Position numbers and translations under genes: made by a program. Shown here one piece after another: positions 1 through 8,885 of a stretch of 64,000 bases of DNA; the stretch's first letter is position 1; every line of letters starts with the position of its first letter. The stretch lies in contig NZ_PCPG01000014.1 of assembly GCF_002979655.1 (NCBI RefSeq), positions 33,250 to 97,249 of the forward strand, written 5' to 3'. The stretch comes from Microbacterium sp. MYb45. GTDB lineage: Bacteria; Actinomycetota; Actinomycetes; Actinomycetales; Microbacteriaceae. A model generated the notes under the pieces. The model worked only from the letters and a program-made list of their open reading frames with translations, had not been told where the DNA came from and did no database searches.

Positions 1-366
1 GGCCGCGGTGAGTCGTTCGCGCACGGGACGAACGGTCGTCTCCGGCGCGAGATCCGCCGCGACGCGCACCGCGCTGTCGACCTTGGGCGCGTCGACGTCG
101 GCCAGGCGGTGCAGCACCTGACGCTGCAGGTTCGAGAACTCGACCACGTCGTCGTCGATGACCGTGAGGGTGCCGACGCCGGCTGCGGCGAGCGCGAGCA
201 CGACGGGAGATCCGAGCCCACCCACACCGACGACGGTGACGTGGGCCGCGCGCAACCGTCGCTGTCCGATTTCGCCGAGGTCGGCGAGGACGAGGTGCCG
301 GGCGGTCCGCTGTGCTTCCGCGGCGCTGAGTGCTGCGACGGGCTCGACGAGCGGAGGCAGCGGCAT
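1..366 (-). CDS. moeB: MoeB/ThiF-family adenylyltransferase, C-terminal part cut off by the window edge
   Basis: The first 122 residues of an E1-like enzyme that adenylates the C-terminal glycine of a small sulfur carrier such as MoaD or ThiS. The nucleotide-binding motif GVGGLG is at residues 47-52, followed by DDDVVEFSNLQRQ at 71-83, the typical MoeB/ThiF ATP-site segment. The ATG at 364-366 is the only sensible start, and the frame stays open to base 1, so the rest lies outside the window. It is divergent from the molybdate genes beginning at 522, which favours a role in molybdopterin rather than thiamine synthesis, although ThiF cannot be excluded from this half. The N-terminal extension of about 40 residues is usual in actinobacterial MoeB. 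Confidence 0.85.
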   Translation of the reverse strand, partial: MPLPPLVEPVAALSAAEAQRTARHLVLADLGEIGQRRLRAAHVTVVGVGGLGSPVVLALAAAGVGTLTVIDDDVVEFSNLQRQVLHRLADVDAPKVDSAVRVAADLAPETTVRPVRERLTAA

Positions 367-486
367 GCGCTCAGGCTACCCCGGGACGCGTGGCAGCGGG
401 CCCTCCGAGCGCCGGAGAAATCCCCCGCCGAAGGACCGATGATGCGGCAGATCTCCGCGGATGCGGAATATGCACGGCAGATGGCC

Positions 487-515
487 TGGATCTGCGGAAC
501 TCGCGCCTTTAGGCT
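487..515 (+). promoter_or_regulatory. Candidate leaderless promoter of the HTH-TOBE/modABC operon
   Basis: A TAGGCT hexamer at 510-515 has the TAnnnT shape of an actinobacterial -10 box and lies exactly 6 bases before the GTG at 522. There is no Shine-Dalgarno sequence in that gap, which is what a leaderless transcript would look like. The -35 region (TGGATC at 487-492, 17-base spacing) is weak. A short inverted repeat, GCAGAT (477-482) and ATCTGC (490-495), overlaps it and could be a regulator site. Confidence 0.35.
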
Positions 516-521
516 CGGTCT

Positions 522-911
522 GTGACCACCTATCGCATCGCCGAAGCCGCACGGCTGCTCGGCGTGAGCGACGACACGGTGCGGCGGTGGGTCGACCAGG
601 ACGCACTGCCGGTCACCGCCGACAGTCCCGCCCGCATCCCCGGTGCGGCCCTCGCCCAGCACGCGGTCGCCCTCGCCGCGGCCCCACCCACTCCGGGCGA
701 TGTGCTCTCCAGCGCCCGCAACCGCTTCACGGGACTCGTCACCCGCGTGCAGATCGACGGCGTCATGGCGCAGGTCGACATCCAGGCGGGTCCGCATCGA
801 TTCGTTTCCCTGCTCTCGGCCGAGGCCGTTCGCGAGCTCGATCTGCAGCCGGGGTCTCTCGCCGTCGCGGTGATCAAGGCCACCACCGTGATCGTGGAGA
901 CGCCGCGGTGA
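522..911 (+). CDS. HTH-TOBE molybdenum-responsive protein (excisionase-type HTH plus mono-TOBE/Mop domain)
   Basis: 129 residues. Residues 4-30 are a MerR/excisionase-like helix-turn-helix (YRIAEAARLLGVSDDTVRRW). Residues about 62-127 are a TOBE/Mop fold of the type that binds molybdate or tungstate in ModE, Mop and ModC. It overlaps modA by 4 bases (GTGA at 908-911), so it heads a mod operon and is probably a molybdate sensor or store that also binds DNA. ModC in this operon is short and ends before the region where many ModC proteins carry TOBE domains, so this separate protein may supply that function. The GTG start is set by the -10-like box 6 bases upstream and by the HTH beginning right after it. 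Confidence 0.8.
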   Translation: MTTYRIAEAARLLGVSDDTVRRWVDQDALPVTADSPARIPGAALAQHAVALAAAPPTPGDVLSSARNRFTGLVTRVQIDGVMAQVDIQAGPHRFVSLLSAEAVRELDLQPGSLAVAVIKATTVIVETPR

Positions 912-1678
912 ACCACCGGCTCCTCACCGGGTCGGCAGCGCTGGTCCTCGCCCTGCTGCTGGGCGGCTGCTCTGCCGTCTCCTCCGCCGATCCGTCGCCC
1001 TCCCCCGCCGAGGGAGAGCTCACCGGCGAGGTCACCGTCTTCGCCGCGGCCTCGCTGAGCCCGGTCTTCGACGAGATCGCCGCGGCCTTCACCGCGGAGC
1101 ACCCGACGGTCGACGTGGCTCCGATCGTCTACGACGGGTCGAGCGTGCTCGTGACGCAGCTCGCCGAGGGCGCACACGCCGATGTCCTCGCCACCGCCGA
1201 CGAACGCACGATGCAGACGCTCATCGACACCGGCCTCGCCGACGACCCGGAGCCGTTCGCGACGAACACCCTCGTGGTCGCGGTGCCCGCAGGAAACCCC
1301 GCCGGCATCACCTCTCTCGCCGACCTCGCAGACGCGACCACCGTGCTGTGTGCGCCCGAGGTGCCCTGCGGGGCGGCATCGCAGACGCTGCTCGACGCCG
1401 CCGGCGTCTCGGTCACGGCGGCGAGCCTCGAGCAGAACGTCTCCGCGGTCCTGCAGAAGATCGTCGCCGGCGAAGCGGACGCCGGTCTGGTCTACGCGAC
1501 CGACGTGGTGGGCGCAGACGTCGAGAGCTTCGCTCCGGAGGGCAGCGACGAGGTCGTGAACCGCTACCCGATCGTCGCACTCGACGGAGCCACGGATGCC
1601 GGAGGAGCATTCACCGAGTTCGTGCGGGGTCCGGTCGGCCGCGGGATCCTCGCCGACCACGGCTTCGGTACGCCGTGA
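908..1678 (+). CDS. modA: Molybdate ABC transporter substrate-binding lipoprotein ModA
   Basis: 256 residues. A lipoprotein signal peptide ends in the lipobox LGGC with Cys21. The mature part opens with GEVTVFAAASLSPVFDEIA, the ModA signature in which the AAASL serine contacts the oxyanion. The rest is a two-lobe periplasmic-type fold of normal ModA length. It captures molybdate or tungstate outside the membrane for ModB and ModC. The GTG start overlaps the stop of the HTH-TOBE gene, and its own end overlaps or abuts modB, so the genes are translationally coupled. Selectivity for molybdate over tungstate cannot be read from the sequence. Confidence 0.9.
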   Translation: MNHRLLTGSAALVLALLLGGCSAVSSADPSPSPAEGELTGEVTVFAAASLSPVFDEIAAAFTAEHPTVDVAPIVYDGSSVLVTQLAEGAHADVLATADERTMQTLIDTGLADDPEPFATNTLVVAVPAGNPAGITSLADLADATTVLCAPEVPCGAASQTLLDAAGVSVTAASLEQNVSAVLQKIVAGEADAGLVYATDVVGADVESFAPEGSDEVVNRYPIVALDGATDAGGAFTEFVRGPVGRGILADHGFGTP

Positions 1679-1704
1679 TCGGGGATCGGCCCGCGAGGCG
1701 GAGC

Positions 1705-2523
1705 ATGACGGGGATGCGACGGGTCGACACGGGAGCGGCGCCCCCTTTCCTCCTCGTCGCGCCCGCCGTGCTCGGCATCTTCCTGCTCGCGCTGCCGCTG
1801 GTCGCCCTGCTCACGCGCGCGTCCTGGTCGACCTTCTGGACCGACATCACCTCCACGGTGGCACTGGATGCCCTCCGCCTCTCACTCATCACCGGACTCG
1901 CCGCGACCGCGCTGTGCATCGTGCTCGGCCTCCCGCTCGCGCTTCTCATCGCCCGCTCGGGGCCGCGCACCTCCGCCCTGCTGCGGGCTCTCGTCGCGGT
2001 GCCGCTCGTGCTCCCGCCGATGGTGGGCGGGGTCGCCCTGCTGTTCCTCCTCGGCCGCTCCAGTCCGCTCGGGGGCCTCATCGCCGCGTGGTTCGGCACC
2101 GGCATCCCGTTCACGCCGGCGGCCGTGGTGCTCGCGCAGGCGTTCGTGGCGCTGCCGTTCCTGGTGCTCGCCGTCGAGGGGACGATCCGCAGCACGGGGA
2201 GCCGATACGAGCGCACCGCTGCCACACTCGGGGCCTCGCCGAGCACGGTGCTGTGGCGGGTCACGCTGCCCCTCGCCGCGCCCGGCATCGTGGTCGGGGT
2301 GATCCTCTGCTTCGCCCGCGCCATCGGCGAGTTCGGGGCCACGGCCCTGTTCGCCGGCAACGCCCCCGGCGTGACGCAGACCATGCCGCTCGCGATCTAC
2401 ACCGCCTTCAACGGGGCCGGTGCCGGCCGCGAGACGGCGGTGGCCCTGTCGATCCTGCTGCTGGGGACCGCCGTCGTCGTGCTGCTGCTCGTGCGGGCGT
2501 GGCGGCCGGGGGCCCTCCGATGA
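1705..2523 (+). CDS. modB: Molybdate ABC transporter permease ModB
   Basis: 272 residues from the ATG at 1705, chosen because GAGG lies 6 bases upstream. A GTG at 1675 overlapping the modA stop would add 10 residues and is also possible. About five or six hydrophobic helices are visible. The ABC permease EAA loop reads RTAATLGASPSTVLWRVTLP, the coupling helix that contacts the ATPase. A conserved CFARAIGEFGATALFAG segment near residue 210 is typical of ModB/CysT-type permeases. The stop overlaps the modC start (ATGA, 2520-2523). Confidence 0.9.
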   Translation: MTGMRRVDTGAAPPFLLVAPAVLGIFLLALPLVALLTRASWSTFWTDITSTVALDALRLSLITGLAATALCIVLGLPLALLIARSGPRTSALLRALVAVPLVLPPMVGGVALLFLLGRSSPLGGLIAAWFGTGIPFTPAAVVLAQAFVALPFLVLAVEGTIRSTGSRYERTAATLGASPSTVLWRVTLPLAAPGIVVGVILCFARAIGEFGATALFAGNAPGVTQTMPLAIYTAFNGAGAGRETAVALSILLLGTAVVVLLLVRAWRPGALR

Positions 2524-3254
2524 CCGGCGACGTCGGCTCGCTTGACCACGGCGCCCTCGACACTCACGTCATCGTGCGGCATGCGGGTCTCGATGCCGCG
2601 CTCCGCGTCGCCGCGGGCGAGTTCGTCGCGATCATGGGCCCGAGCGGCGCCGGCAAGACCTCCCTCCTGGAGGCGGTCGCCGGGCTCGTGCGACTCGACG
2701 AGGGGCACGTCGACCTCGATGGGATCCGCCTCTCCGGACCGCGGCAGCACACGCCGCCGTCACGCCGTGCGATCGGCCTGCTCGGGCAGGACGCCCTGCT
2801 GTTCCCGCACATGACCGCGGCAGAGAACATCGCGTTCGCCGCCAGGGCCGCCGGACGCACCCGCGAGGAGTCCACCCGACGCGCGACGGAGTGGCTGAAC
2901 CGCATCGGCCTCGCCGGGTATGGCGATCGGCGGCCCGACGAGCTCTCCGGCGGACAGCGCCAGCGCATCGCCCTCGCCCGAGCCCTCGCCGCCTCGCCGC
3001 GGCTGCTGCTGCTCGACGAGCCGTTCACCTCGCTCGACGTCGAGGCCGCGGCCCAGCTGCGCGAGGTCGTGCGCGAACAGCGCGGAGCCACCACGACGAT
3101 CCTCGTCTCCCACGGCATCCTCGACGCCCAGGCTCTCGCGGAGCGGCTGGTGATCGTGCAGGCCGGGCGCATCGTTCAGGATGCCGCCGTCGCTGAAGTG
3201 CTCGCTTCCCCGGCGACCCCTTTCGCGGCCGCCGTCGCCGATTCGGCACGCTGA
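2520..3254 (+). CDS. modC: Molybdate ABC transporter ATP-binding protein ModC, short form
   Basis: 244 residues of ABC ATPase: Walker A GPSGAGKTS near residue 41, Q-loop LLGQDALLFP, signature LSGGQRQR, Walker B LLLLDEP and a switch histidine in LVSHGILDAQ. It powers ModAB molybdate uptake. The protein stops soon after the nucleotide-binding domain, so it lacks the C-terminal di-TOBE regulatory domain of E. coli-type ModC. The mono-TOBE protein encoded first in the operon may replace it in trans. It ends convergently with moaA, with about 43 bases between. Confidence 0.88.
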   Translation: MTGDVGSLDHGALDTHVIVRHAGLDAALRVAAGEFVAIMGPSGAGKTSLLEAVAGLVRLDEGHVDLDGIRLSGPRQHTPPSRRAIGLLGQDALLFPHMTAAENIAFAARAAGRTREESTRRATEWLNRIGLAGYGDRRPDELSGGQRQRIALARALAASPRLLLLDEPFTSLDVEAAAQLREVVREQRGATTTILVSHGILDAQALAERLVIVQAGRIVQDAAVAEVLASPATPFAAAVADSAR

Positions 3255-3297
3255 CTTCCGCACGCGCCGCGCCTGCCGGAAGCTGAGCGGCGAGCGA

Positions 3298-4365
3298 TCA
3301 GCCGCCGATGGCGTTCATCCCGCGCGCGGGCTGCAGGAATGAGGGGTCGTTGATGGCGTGACCGGGGAGCTTCGCCCACACGCATCCGCGGAGCACAGCG
3401 TCGATCGCCGCGTCGGAGTCGCCGCCCCCAAGCCGGTCCGCGCGCAGGACCGGGAGGAGGTCGAACTCATCGGCGGAGAACAGGCAGTTGCGCAATTGTC
3501 CGTCGGCCGTGAGCCGCAGGCGGTCGCAGTCTCCGCAGAACGGGGCCGTCACCGACGCGATCACGCCGACCGTGTGCTCGCCGTCCAGCAGCCACCGCTC
3601 GGCCGGCGCACCCCCTCGGCCCGGCATCTCGGACAGCTCCCACCGCTGCGAGAGCGCGGCGAGGATCTCGTCTCGCGTCACCATCGTGCCGCGATCCCAC
3701 TCATGCCCCGCGTCGAGGGGCATCTGCTCGATGAAGCGCATCTCGGCACCGTGCGCGATCGCGAAGTCGACGAGGTCGCAGAGCTCGTCGTCGTTCACCC
3801 CCCGCATGGCGACCGCGTTCAGCTTGAGTGGACGAAGGTCCGATGCGGCCGCCGCTTCGATACCGCGGCGCACATCATCGAGCCGGTCGCGGCGGGTCAA
3901 CGCGGCGAACCGCTCGGGCCGCACGGTGTCGATCGAGATGTTGAGACGCTGCAGCCCGGCCGCGATCAGGTCGTCCAGCGCGTCGTCGAGACGGATGCCG
4001 TTCGTCGTCATCGCCACCTGCACCGGCCCGTCGACGGACTCGATCGCGCTGAGGCGTCGCACCACCTCGACGATGTCGCGCCGCAGCAACGGCTCCCCGC
4101 CGGTGAGCCGGAACGTGGTGATGCCGGCCGCGGCGGCGACGCGGGCGACCTGCACGATCTCGTCGACCGAGAGGATCGACTCGCGCGCGAGCCATTCGTT
4201 CCCCTGCTCCGGCATGCAGTAGGTGCAGCGCAACGAACAGCGATCGGTGAGCGAGATCCGAAGGTCGCGATGGACACGACCGTGCGTGTCGACCAGGGGC
4301 CCGTCGGCGCGCATCTCGGGCACGACGGGAACGCGACGGCCGATCTGCACCGGGATCGCGCTCAT
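3298..4365 (-). CDS. moaA: GTP 3',8-cyclase MoaA (radical SAM, molybdenum cofactor step 1)
   Basis: 355 residues, normal for MoaA. The radical SAM cluster motif is Cys43-x3-Cys47-x2-Cys50 (CSLRCTYC). The C-terminal substrate-binding [4Fe-4S] motif is FCGDCDRLRL followed by RNC. The chain ends in Gly-Gly (MNAIGG), which MoaA needs for activity. It converts GTP to 3',8-cyclo-dihydro-GTP, the first committed step of molybdopterin synthesis. It is the last gene downstream of narK-narGHJI-narK on the same strand, 52 bases after the second narK, so cofactor supply appears to be co-expressed with the nitrate reductase that uses it. Confidence 0.93.
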   Translation of the reverse strand: MSAIPVQIGRRVPVVPEMRADGPLVDTHGRVHRDLRISLTDRCSLRCTYCMPEQGNEWLARESILSVDEIVQVARVAAAAGITTFRLTGGEPLLRRDIVEVVRRLSAIESVDGPVQVAMTTNGIRLDDALDDLIAAGLQRLNISIDTVRPERFAALTRRDRLDDVRRGIEAAAASDLRPLKLNAVAMRGVNDDELCDLVDFAIAHGAEMRFIEQMPLDAGHEWDRGTMVTRDEILAALSQRWELSEMPGRGGAPAERWLLDGEHTVGVIASVTAPFCGDCDRLRLTADGQLRNCLFSADEFDLLPVLRADRLGGGDSDAAIDAVLRGCVWAKLPGHAINDPSFLQPARGMNAIGG

Positions 4366-4417
4366 GGCCTCTCCCTTCGCGGACGGAGTGATCTTCTTCC
4401 GAGCGTACGCCGCCTGC

Positions 4418-5722
4418 TCACGCGAGTTCCCCGGACTCGAGCCGGCCCGCGAGCTGCGGGGTGTGCGTGTGCAGCATCCGCCATACCGTCAGATGCATCC
4501 ATACGGCGCACGCCGCGGTCAGGACGAAGAGGATCGCGAAGGTGCTGGTCGGAAGCCCCGTGAGCGCCAGGGTGTAGGCGAAGACCGGCGGGAGGATGAA
4601 ACCGCCGAGACCACCGAGCATGCCCACGAGCCCGCCGACCGAGCCCACATCGGCGGGGAAGTAGTCGGGAATGTGCTTGTACACGGCGGCCTTGCCCACC
4701 CCCATCGCGCATCCGAGCACGAAGACCAACGACGCGAAGGCCGCGAGCGGCATCGCGAACGGCAGCGCCGTCGCCGACCCGTCGACGGTCTGCACGACCA
4801 GGTGTCCCGAGGGCAGCGACAGGAAGAAGAGCACCGCCAGCATCACGGTGAACGTCGCGTACATGACGCGTCGAGCCCCGAACCGATCGGAGAACCACCC
4901 GCCCAGCGGACGAAGCAGCGAGGCCGGGAAGATGAAGCTCGCCGTCAGGAGCGCAGCCACCGCCAGATCCAGACCGTAGTTGTCGACGTAGTACAGCGGA
5001 AGCCAGGCCGAGAGGGCGACGTACGCGCCGAAGACGACCACGTAGTAGAGGCTGAAGCGCCAGACGCGCAGATGCTTCAGCGGTCGCAGCTGCGAGCGCA
5101 GCGACCGCCCTTGCCCGGGGAGCAGATCGGGACGGGGCGCGAGGAACCACACCAGCACCGCCATGATCACCAGGAGCACGGCGTACATCACGGGCACGAG
5201 TCGCCATCCGCCCACGATCCAGCCGAGGTAGGTGGAGCCGGCCGTCGCCGCGATGAGCCCCGGGCCGATGAGCTTCGTCACCGACGCCCCGACGTTGCCC
5301 GCACCGAACACGCCGAGGGCGAACCCCTTCCGCGCATCGGGCCACCAGGCGTTGTTCCACGAGACGCCGGCGCTGAACGAGTTCCCCGCGATGCCGACGA
5401 GGAACGCGAGTACGAGGAGTACCCCGTAGTCGTGCGCGAAGGAGACGAGGAACGTCGGCACCGCGGCGGCCAGCAGCATGACGGCGAACACCCGACGCCC
5501 ACCGAAACGGTCGGTGATGATGCCGGCCGGCAGCCGCCAGATCGATCCGTTGAGCACCGCGACCGCGGTGAGCCAGGAGAGCTGCACATCGGACAGCCCG
5601 AACTCGTCTCGGATCGGGATGCCGAGGATGCCGAACATCAGCCAGACGGCGAACATCAGCGTGAAGGCGATGGTGGAGAGCGTCAGGACGCTCACAGCAC
5701 CCGGACGCGGGGTGACAGACAC
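4418..5722 (-). CDS. narK: NarK-type nitrate/nitrite transporter (MFS), copy downstream of narI
   Basis: 434 residues with about 12 hydrophobic helices. Cytoplasmic loops between paired helices carry MFS motif A variants (DRFGGRRVF near residue 68 and DRFGARRVMY in the second half). The segment GNSFSAGVSWNNAWWP matches the nitrate-signature region of the NNP family, and a second one, GSVGGLVGMLGGLGG, is in the C-terminal half. It moves nitrate in or nitrite out. It lies between narI (21 bases upstream) and moaA on the same strand. A distinct NarK is encoded at the head of the same gene string, so the operon has two transporters. Import and export roles cannot be assigned by reading. Confidence 0.88.
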   Translation of the reverse strand: MSVTPRPGAVSVLTLSTIAFTLMFAVWLMFGILGIPIRDEFGLSDVQLSWLTAVAVLNGSIWRLPAGIITDRFGGRRVFAVMLLAAAVPTFLVSFAHDYGVLLVLAFLVGIAGNSFSAGVSWNNAWWPDARKGFALGVFGAGNVGASVTKLIGPGLIAATAGSTYLGWIVGGWRLVPVMYAVLLVIMAVLVWFLAPRPDLLPGQGRSLRSQLRPLKHLRVWRFSLYYVVVFGAYVALSAWLPLYYVDNYGLDLAVAALLTASFIFPASLLRPLGGWFSDRFGARRVMYATFTVMLAVLFFLSLPSGHLVVQTVDGSATALPFAMPLAAFASLVFVLGCAMGVGKAAVYKHIPDYFPADVGSVGGLVGMLGGLGGFILPPVFAYTLALTGLPTSTFAILFVLTAACAVWMHLTVWRMLHTHTPQLAGRLESGELA

Positions 5723-5743
5723 AGCGGTGGTCCCTTCCGAGGC

Positions 5744-6502
5744 CTAGAGCTTGCGGAGCTTGTCGGGATCCGGTGCCTGCACGGGGTCCCAGCCGCGGCG
5801 CACCTGCCGCGCACCGCGCTGGTCGTCACGGGACCGGTACACGATGTAGGGGCGGAACAGGTACCCGACCGGTGCCGAGAACACGTGCACGAGACGCGTG
5901 AACGGCCACAGTGCGAAGAGCGCGAAAGCCGTGACGACATGGATCTGGAAGAGCAGCGGCACGTCGGTCATGAGTTCGGGCTGCGGCTGGAAGAAGAGGA
6001 TCGACCGGATCCACGGCGAGATCGTCTCGCGATAGTGGAAGCCGGAGCCGAACACCTGGAACACCACCGTCGCGAGGGTGCCGAAGCCGAGCGTCGCCCC
6101 GAGGAACACGTACATCACCTTGTCCATCGCCGTGGTGGCGAGGAACACGGGCCCGACCGTCCGCCGTCGGTAGATGAGGATCGCCAGGCCGGCGAGCGTC
6201 AGGATCGCGGCGATCGTTCCGAGCGACGTCGCGCCGAAGTGGTAGATCTCCTCGGAGATGCCGATCGCGTAGAGCCATTCGCGCGGGACGAGAAGACCGA
6301 CGACGTGCCCGGCGATGACCATGAGGATGCCCAGGTGGAACATCGGAGATCCCCAGCGGAGAAGCCGGTTCTCGTAGGTCTGGCTCGAACGCGTGGTCCA
6401 GCCGAACTTGTCGTACCGGTAGCGCCAGATGTGGCCGACGATGAAGACGGCGATCGCCGCGTACGGGATCGCCACCCAGAGGATGAAGCCGGCCGCGTTC
6501 AT
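5744..6502 (-). CDS. narI: Respiratory nitrate reductase gamma subunit NarI (cytochrome b)
   Basis: 252 residues with five hydrophobic helices. Candidate haem-ligand histidines are seen in the helix pair: HLGILMVIAGHVVG (two His, 10 apart) in the second helix and FQIHVVTAF with FTRLVH in the last. NarI takes electrons from menaquinol at the membrane and passes them through two b haems to NarH. The ATG at 6500-6502 overlaps the narJ stop by 4 bases. An upstream open extension of the frame into narJ is not needed. The polar C-terminal tail of about 35 residues is ordinary for the family. Confidence 0.92.
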   Translation of the reverse strand: MNAAGFILWVAIPYAAIAVFIVGHIWRYRYDKFGWTTRSSQTYENRLLRWGSPMFHLGILMVIAGHVVGLLVPREWLYAIGISEEIYHFGATSLGTIAAILTLAGLAILIYRRRTVGPVFLATTAMDKVMYVFLGATLGFGTLATVVFQVFGSGFHYRETISPWIRSILFFQPQPELMTDVPLLFQIHVVTAFALFALWPFTRLVHVFSAPVGYLFRPYIVYRSRDDQRGARQVRRGWDPVQAPDPDKLRKL

Positions 6503-7203
6503 GACTCTCCTCGCTGCGACACGGGTGCGAAGGGTGCCAGGTTGCCGAGGAAGCTCAACCCGACGGTCTCGGTGGGAGGCCCCTCGCTCACGAGCGCGAG
6601 GAATCGTTCCCGGGTGCGGGCGTCGACGGGCGGAAGCGACAGCGTGATCGCACGTACCACGGCGGCCCATTCGCTGCCCATCGCCTCGAGGGCGGCCCGC
6701 AGCACCTCGATCCCCTCACGGTGCGAGGCGATGAGTGCCTCCGCGATCGGCGAATCACTCAGGGCCGAGAACTCCAGCACGGCCGGCAGATAGTCCGGCA
6801 GCTCCTGCGCGTCGAACTCCCACCCTGCCGCACGATAGGCCTCGAGGAACGTGACGAGCGCTGTCCCTCGTTTACGGGTGTCCCCCGTGGCGTAGTAGCT
6901 CAGGTAGAGACTGCATTTGCGCTTGAGGTCGAACGTGACCACGTACCGTCGCTGCCACTCGGTCGTGCCCGCGGCTGTCGCAGCCGCGATGAACCCCGTC
7001 AGCGCTTCCGCGATCGCTGTGGGCAGAGCGGCCGCACGCTCCTGCAGGAGCGGGAGCCGGGCGAACCAGGCATCGTCGGGATAGTCGAGCAGCAGCGACG
7101 CGATCATGTGCGCGGTCGCACGCCGATCGGCGGAGAGCGCCACCGGGGCGATCTCCGCCGGCAGCTCGCGCCGCGGGGTCACGCGCGGCAGGATCGTGCT
7201 CAT
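6499..7203 (-). CDS. narJ: Nitrate reductase molybdenum cofactor assembly chaperone NarJ
   Basis: 234 residues, the usual length. It has the helical TorD/NarJ fold, with the conserved stretch YYVTFDLKRKCSLYLSYY-like (here RYVVTFDLKRKCSLYL near residue 100) that marks NarJ. It is a cytoplasmic dedicated chaperone that holds apo-NarG during cofactor insertion and membrane docking, and it is not part of the final enzyme. It overlaps narH upstream and narI downstream by 4 bases each (7200-7203 and 6499-6502), so its translation is coupled to both. Confidence 0.93.
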   Translation of the reverse strand: MSTILPRVTPRRELPAEIAPVALSADRRATAHMIASLLLDYPDDAWFARLPLLQERAAALPTAIAEALTGFIAAATAAGTTEWQRRYVVTFDLKRKCSLYLSYYATGDTRKRGTALVTFLEAYRAAGWEFDAQELPDYLPAVLEFSALSDSPIAEALIASHREGIEVLRAALEAMGSEWAAVVRAITLSLPPVDARTRERFLALVSEGPPTETVGLSFLGNLAPFAPVSQRGES

Positions 7204-8885
7204 GACTCGTCCCCTCCGTCGGGATCGCCCTTGCCCGTCGTGCGCACGGGCCCTGTCGACTGCGGAGGGAACAGCCCATCCGTGCCGCCGTTGCCATCCC
7301 AGTTGAGGAGGTTCACGCGGCCGGGCGTCGAAGGCCGGTCCGCGCTCTGCCGATCGGCCAGCATGTGGAAGTTCTCCACGGCGACGGGAACGGATTGGCC
7401 GCTGGAGAGTCCGAACGGCCCCGCCCCGCCCATGCCGGGCCCGCCGTCGAAGTCGAGCGAGCACGCCATCTCCTCCAGCGAGTGTGCCTGCTCCGCATGG
7501 GCCGAGGGGATGACGTAGCGATCCTCGTACTTCGCGATCGCGAGCAGGCGGTACATGGCCTCGACCTCTTCGCCCGTCATCCCGACCGCCTTGGCGATGC
7601 GCTCGTCGCGCACATCGTCGATGCTGACCCCGCGCATGTAGGAGCGCATCGCCGCGAGCCGACGGAGCGCATGCTCGACCGGCCCTCTCTCCCCTGCACT
7701 GAAGAGCTCGGCGAGGTAGCCGAGCGGGATCCGGAGCTTGTCGATCGCCGCGAACAGCGTGCGCGCGTCTTCACCGTCGTTGCCGGAACCCGAGATCACG
7801 TCCACGACGGGCGAGAGCGGCGGGATGTACCAGACCATCGGCATCGTCCGGTACTCGGGGTGCAGCGGCAGCGCCACCTCGTACTCCTGGATCAGCCGCC
7901 AGATCGGGCTGCGCTGGGCGGCCTCGATCCAGTCCTCCTGGATGCCGTCCCGTCGCGCCTGCTCGATCACGGCCGGATCGTTCGGATCCAGCAGGATGCT
8001 GCGCTGCGCCGCGAGGAGTGCCTTGTCGTCCTCCACACTCGCCGCCTCTGCCACGCGGTCCGCGTCGTAGAGCACGAGCCCGAGATAACGGAGCCGCCCC
8101 ACGCAGGTCTCGGAGCACACGGTCGGCAGGCCGACCTCGATGCGCGGGTAGCACATCGTGCATTTCTCGGCCTTGCCCGTCTTGTGATTGAAGTAGACCT
8201 TCTTGTACGGGCAGCCGGACACGCACATCCGCCATCCGCGGCACTGGTCCTGGTCGACGAGGACGATCCCGTCTTCCGCACGCTTGTACATCGCGCCCGA
8301 GGGACAGGAGGCGACGCACGACGGGTTGAGGCAGTGCTCGCAGATGCGCGGCAGGTAGAACATGAACGCCTTCGAGAACTCCGCCTCGACCTGCTCGCTC
8401 ATCTTCTGGAGGATCGGGTCGTCCTGCATGGTCTCCATCGACCCGCCGAGGTCGTCGTCCCAGTTCGCCGACCACGAGATCTTCATGTTCTCGCCGGTGA
8501 GGAGGCTCTTCGGCCGAGCGACCGGCACCTGCGCACCCTTCGGCGCGTTGATGAGCATGTCGTAGTCGTAGGTCCACGGCTCGTAGTAGTCGTGGATCTC
8601 GGGCAGCTTCGGGTTGGAGAAGATGCGTGCCAGCTTCGCCAGACGACCGCCGCTGCGCAGCTTGAGGCGCCCCCGCTTCGTGCGCGTCCACCCGCCGCCC
8701 CAGCGCTCCTGGTCCTCGTAGCTGCGGGGGTAGCCGACGCCGGGGCGGGTCTCGACGTTGTTGAACCAGACGTATTCCACACCGGTGCGATTGGTCCAGG
8801 CCTGCTTGCACGTGACCGAGCAGGTGTGACATCCGATGCACTTGTCGAGGTTCATCACCATCGACATCTGCGCCATGACCTTCAT
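7200..8885 (-). CDS. narH: Respiratory nitrate reductase beta subunit NarH (Fe-S electron transfer)
   Basis: 561 residues. Four cysteine clusters are visible. The first is Cys16-x2-19-x2-22-x3-26 (CIGCHTCSVTC), and the second is CEHCLNPSCVASC. The third is CRGWRMCVSGC, in which Trp replaces one Cys, giving the [3Fe-4S] cluster known from NarH. The fourth is CTMCYPRIEVGLPTVC followed by ETC. It carries electrons from NarI haem to NarG. The start overlaps the narG stop by one base (TGATG) and the stop overlaps the narJ start. An insertion-rich segment at about residues 60-130 is typical of the NarGHI family. Confidence 0.95.
   Translation of the reverse strand: MKVMAQMSMVMNLDKCIGCHTCSVTCKQAWTNRTGVEYVWFNNVETRPGVGYPRSYEDQERWGGGWTRTKRGRLKLRSGGRLAKLARIFSNPKLPEIHDYYEPWTYDYDMLINAPKGAQVPVARPKSLLTGENMKISWSANWDDDLGGSMETMQDDPILQKMSEQVEAEFSKAFMFYLPRICEHCLNPSCVASCPSGAMYKRAEDGIVLVDQDQCRGWRMCVSGCPYKKVYFNHKTGKAEKCTMCYPRIEVGLPTVCSETCVGRLRYLGLVLYDADRVAEAASVEDDKALLAAQRSILLDPNDPAVIEQARRDGIQEDWIEAAQRSPIWRLIQEYEVALPLHPEYRTMPMVWYIPPLSPVVDVISGSGNDGEDARTLFAAIDKLRIPLGYLAELFSAGERGPVEHALRRLAAMRSYMRGVSIDDVRDERIAKAVGMTGEEVEAMYRLLAIAKYEDRYVIPSAHAEQAHSLEEMACSLDFDGGPGMGGAGPFGLSSGQSVPVAVENFHMLADRQSADRPSTPGRVNLLNWDGNGGTDGLFPPQSTGPVRTTGKGDPDGGDES

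Noticed and set aside
4223..6793. A long open frame (about 850 codons) antisense to moaA, narK and narI
   Set aside because: It is rich in Arg, Glu, His and Asp with no hydrophobic core or motif, overlaps well-supported genes on the other strand, and is the usual third-position G/C artefact of high-G+C genomes.
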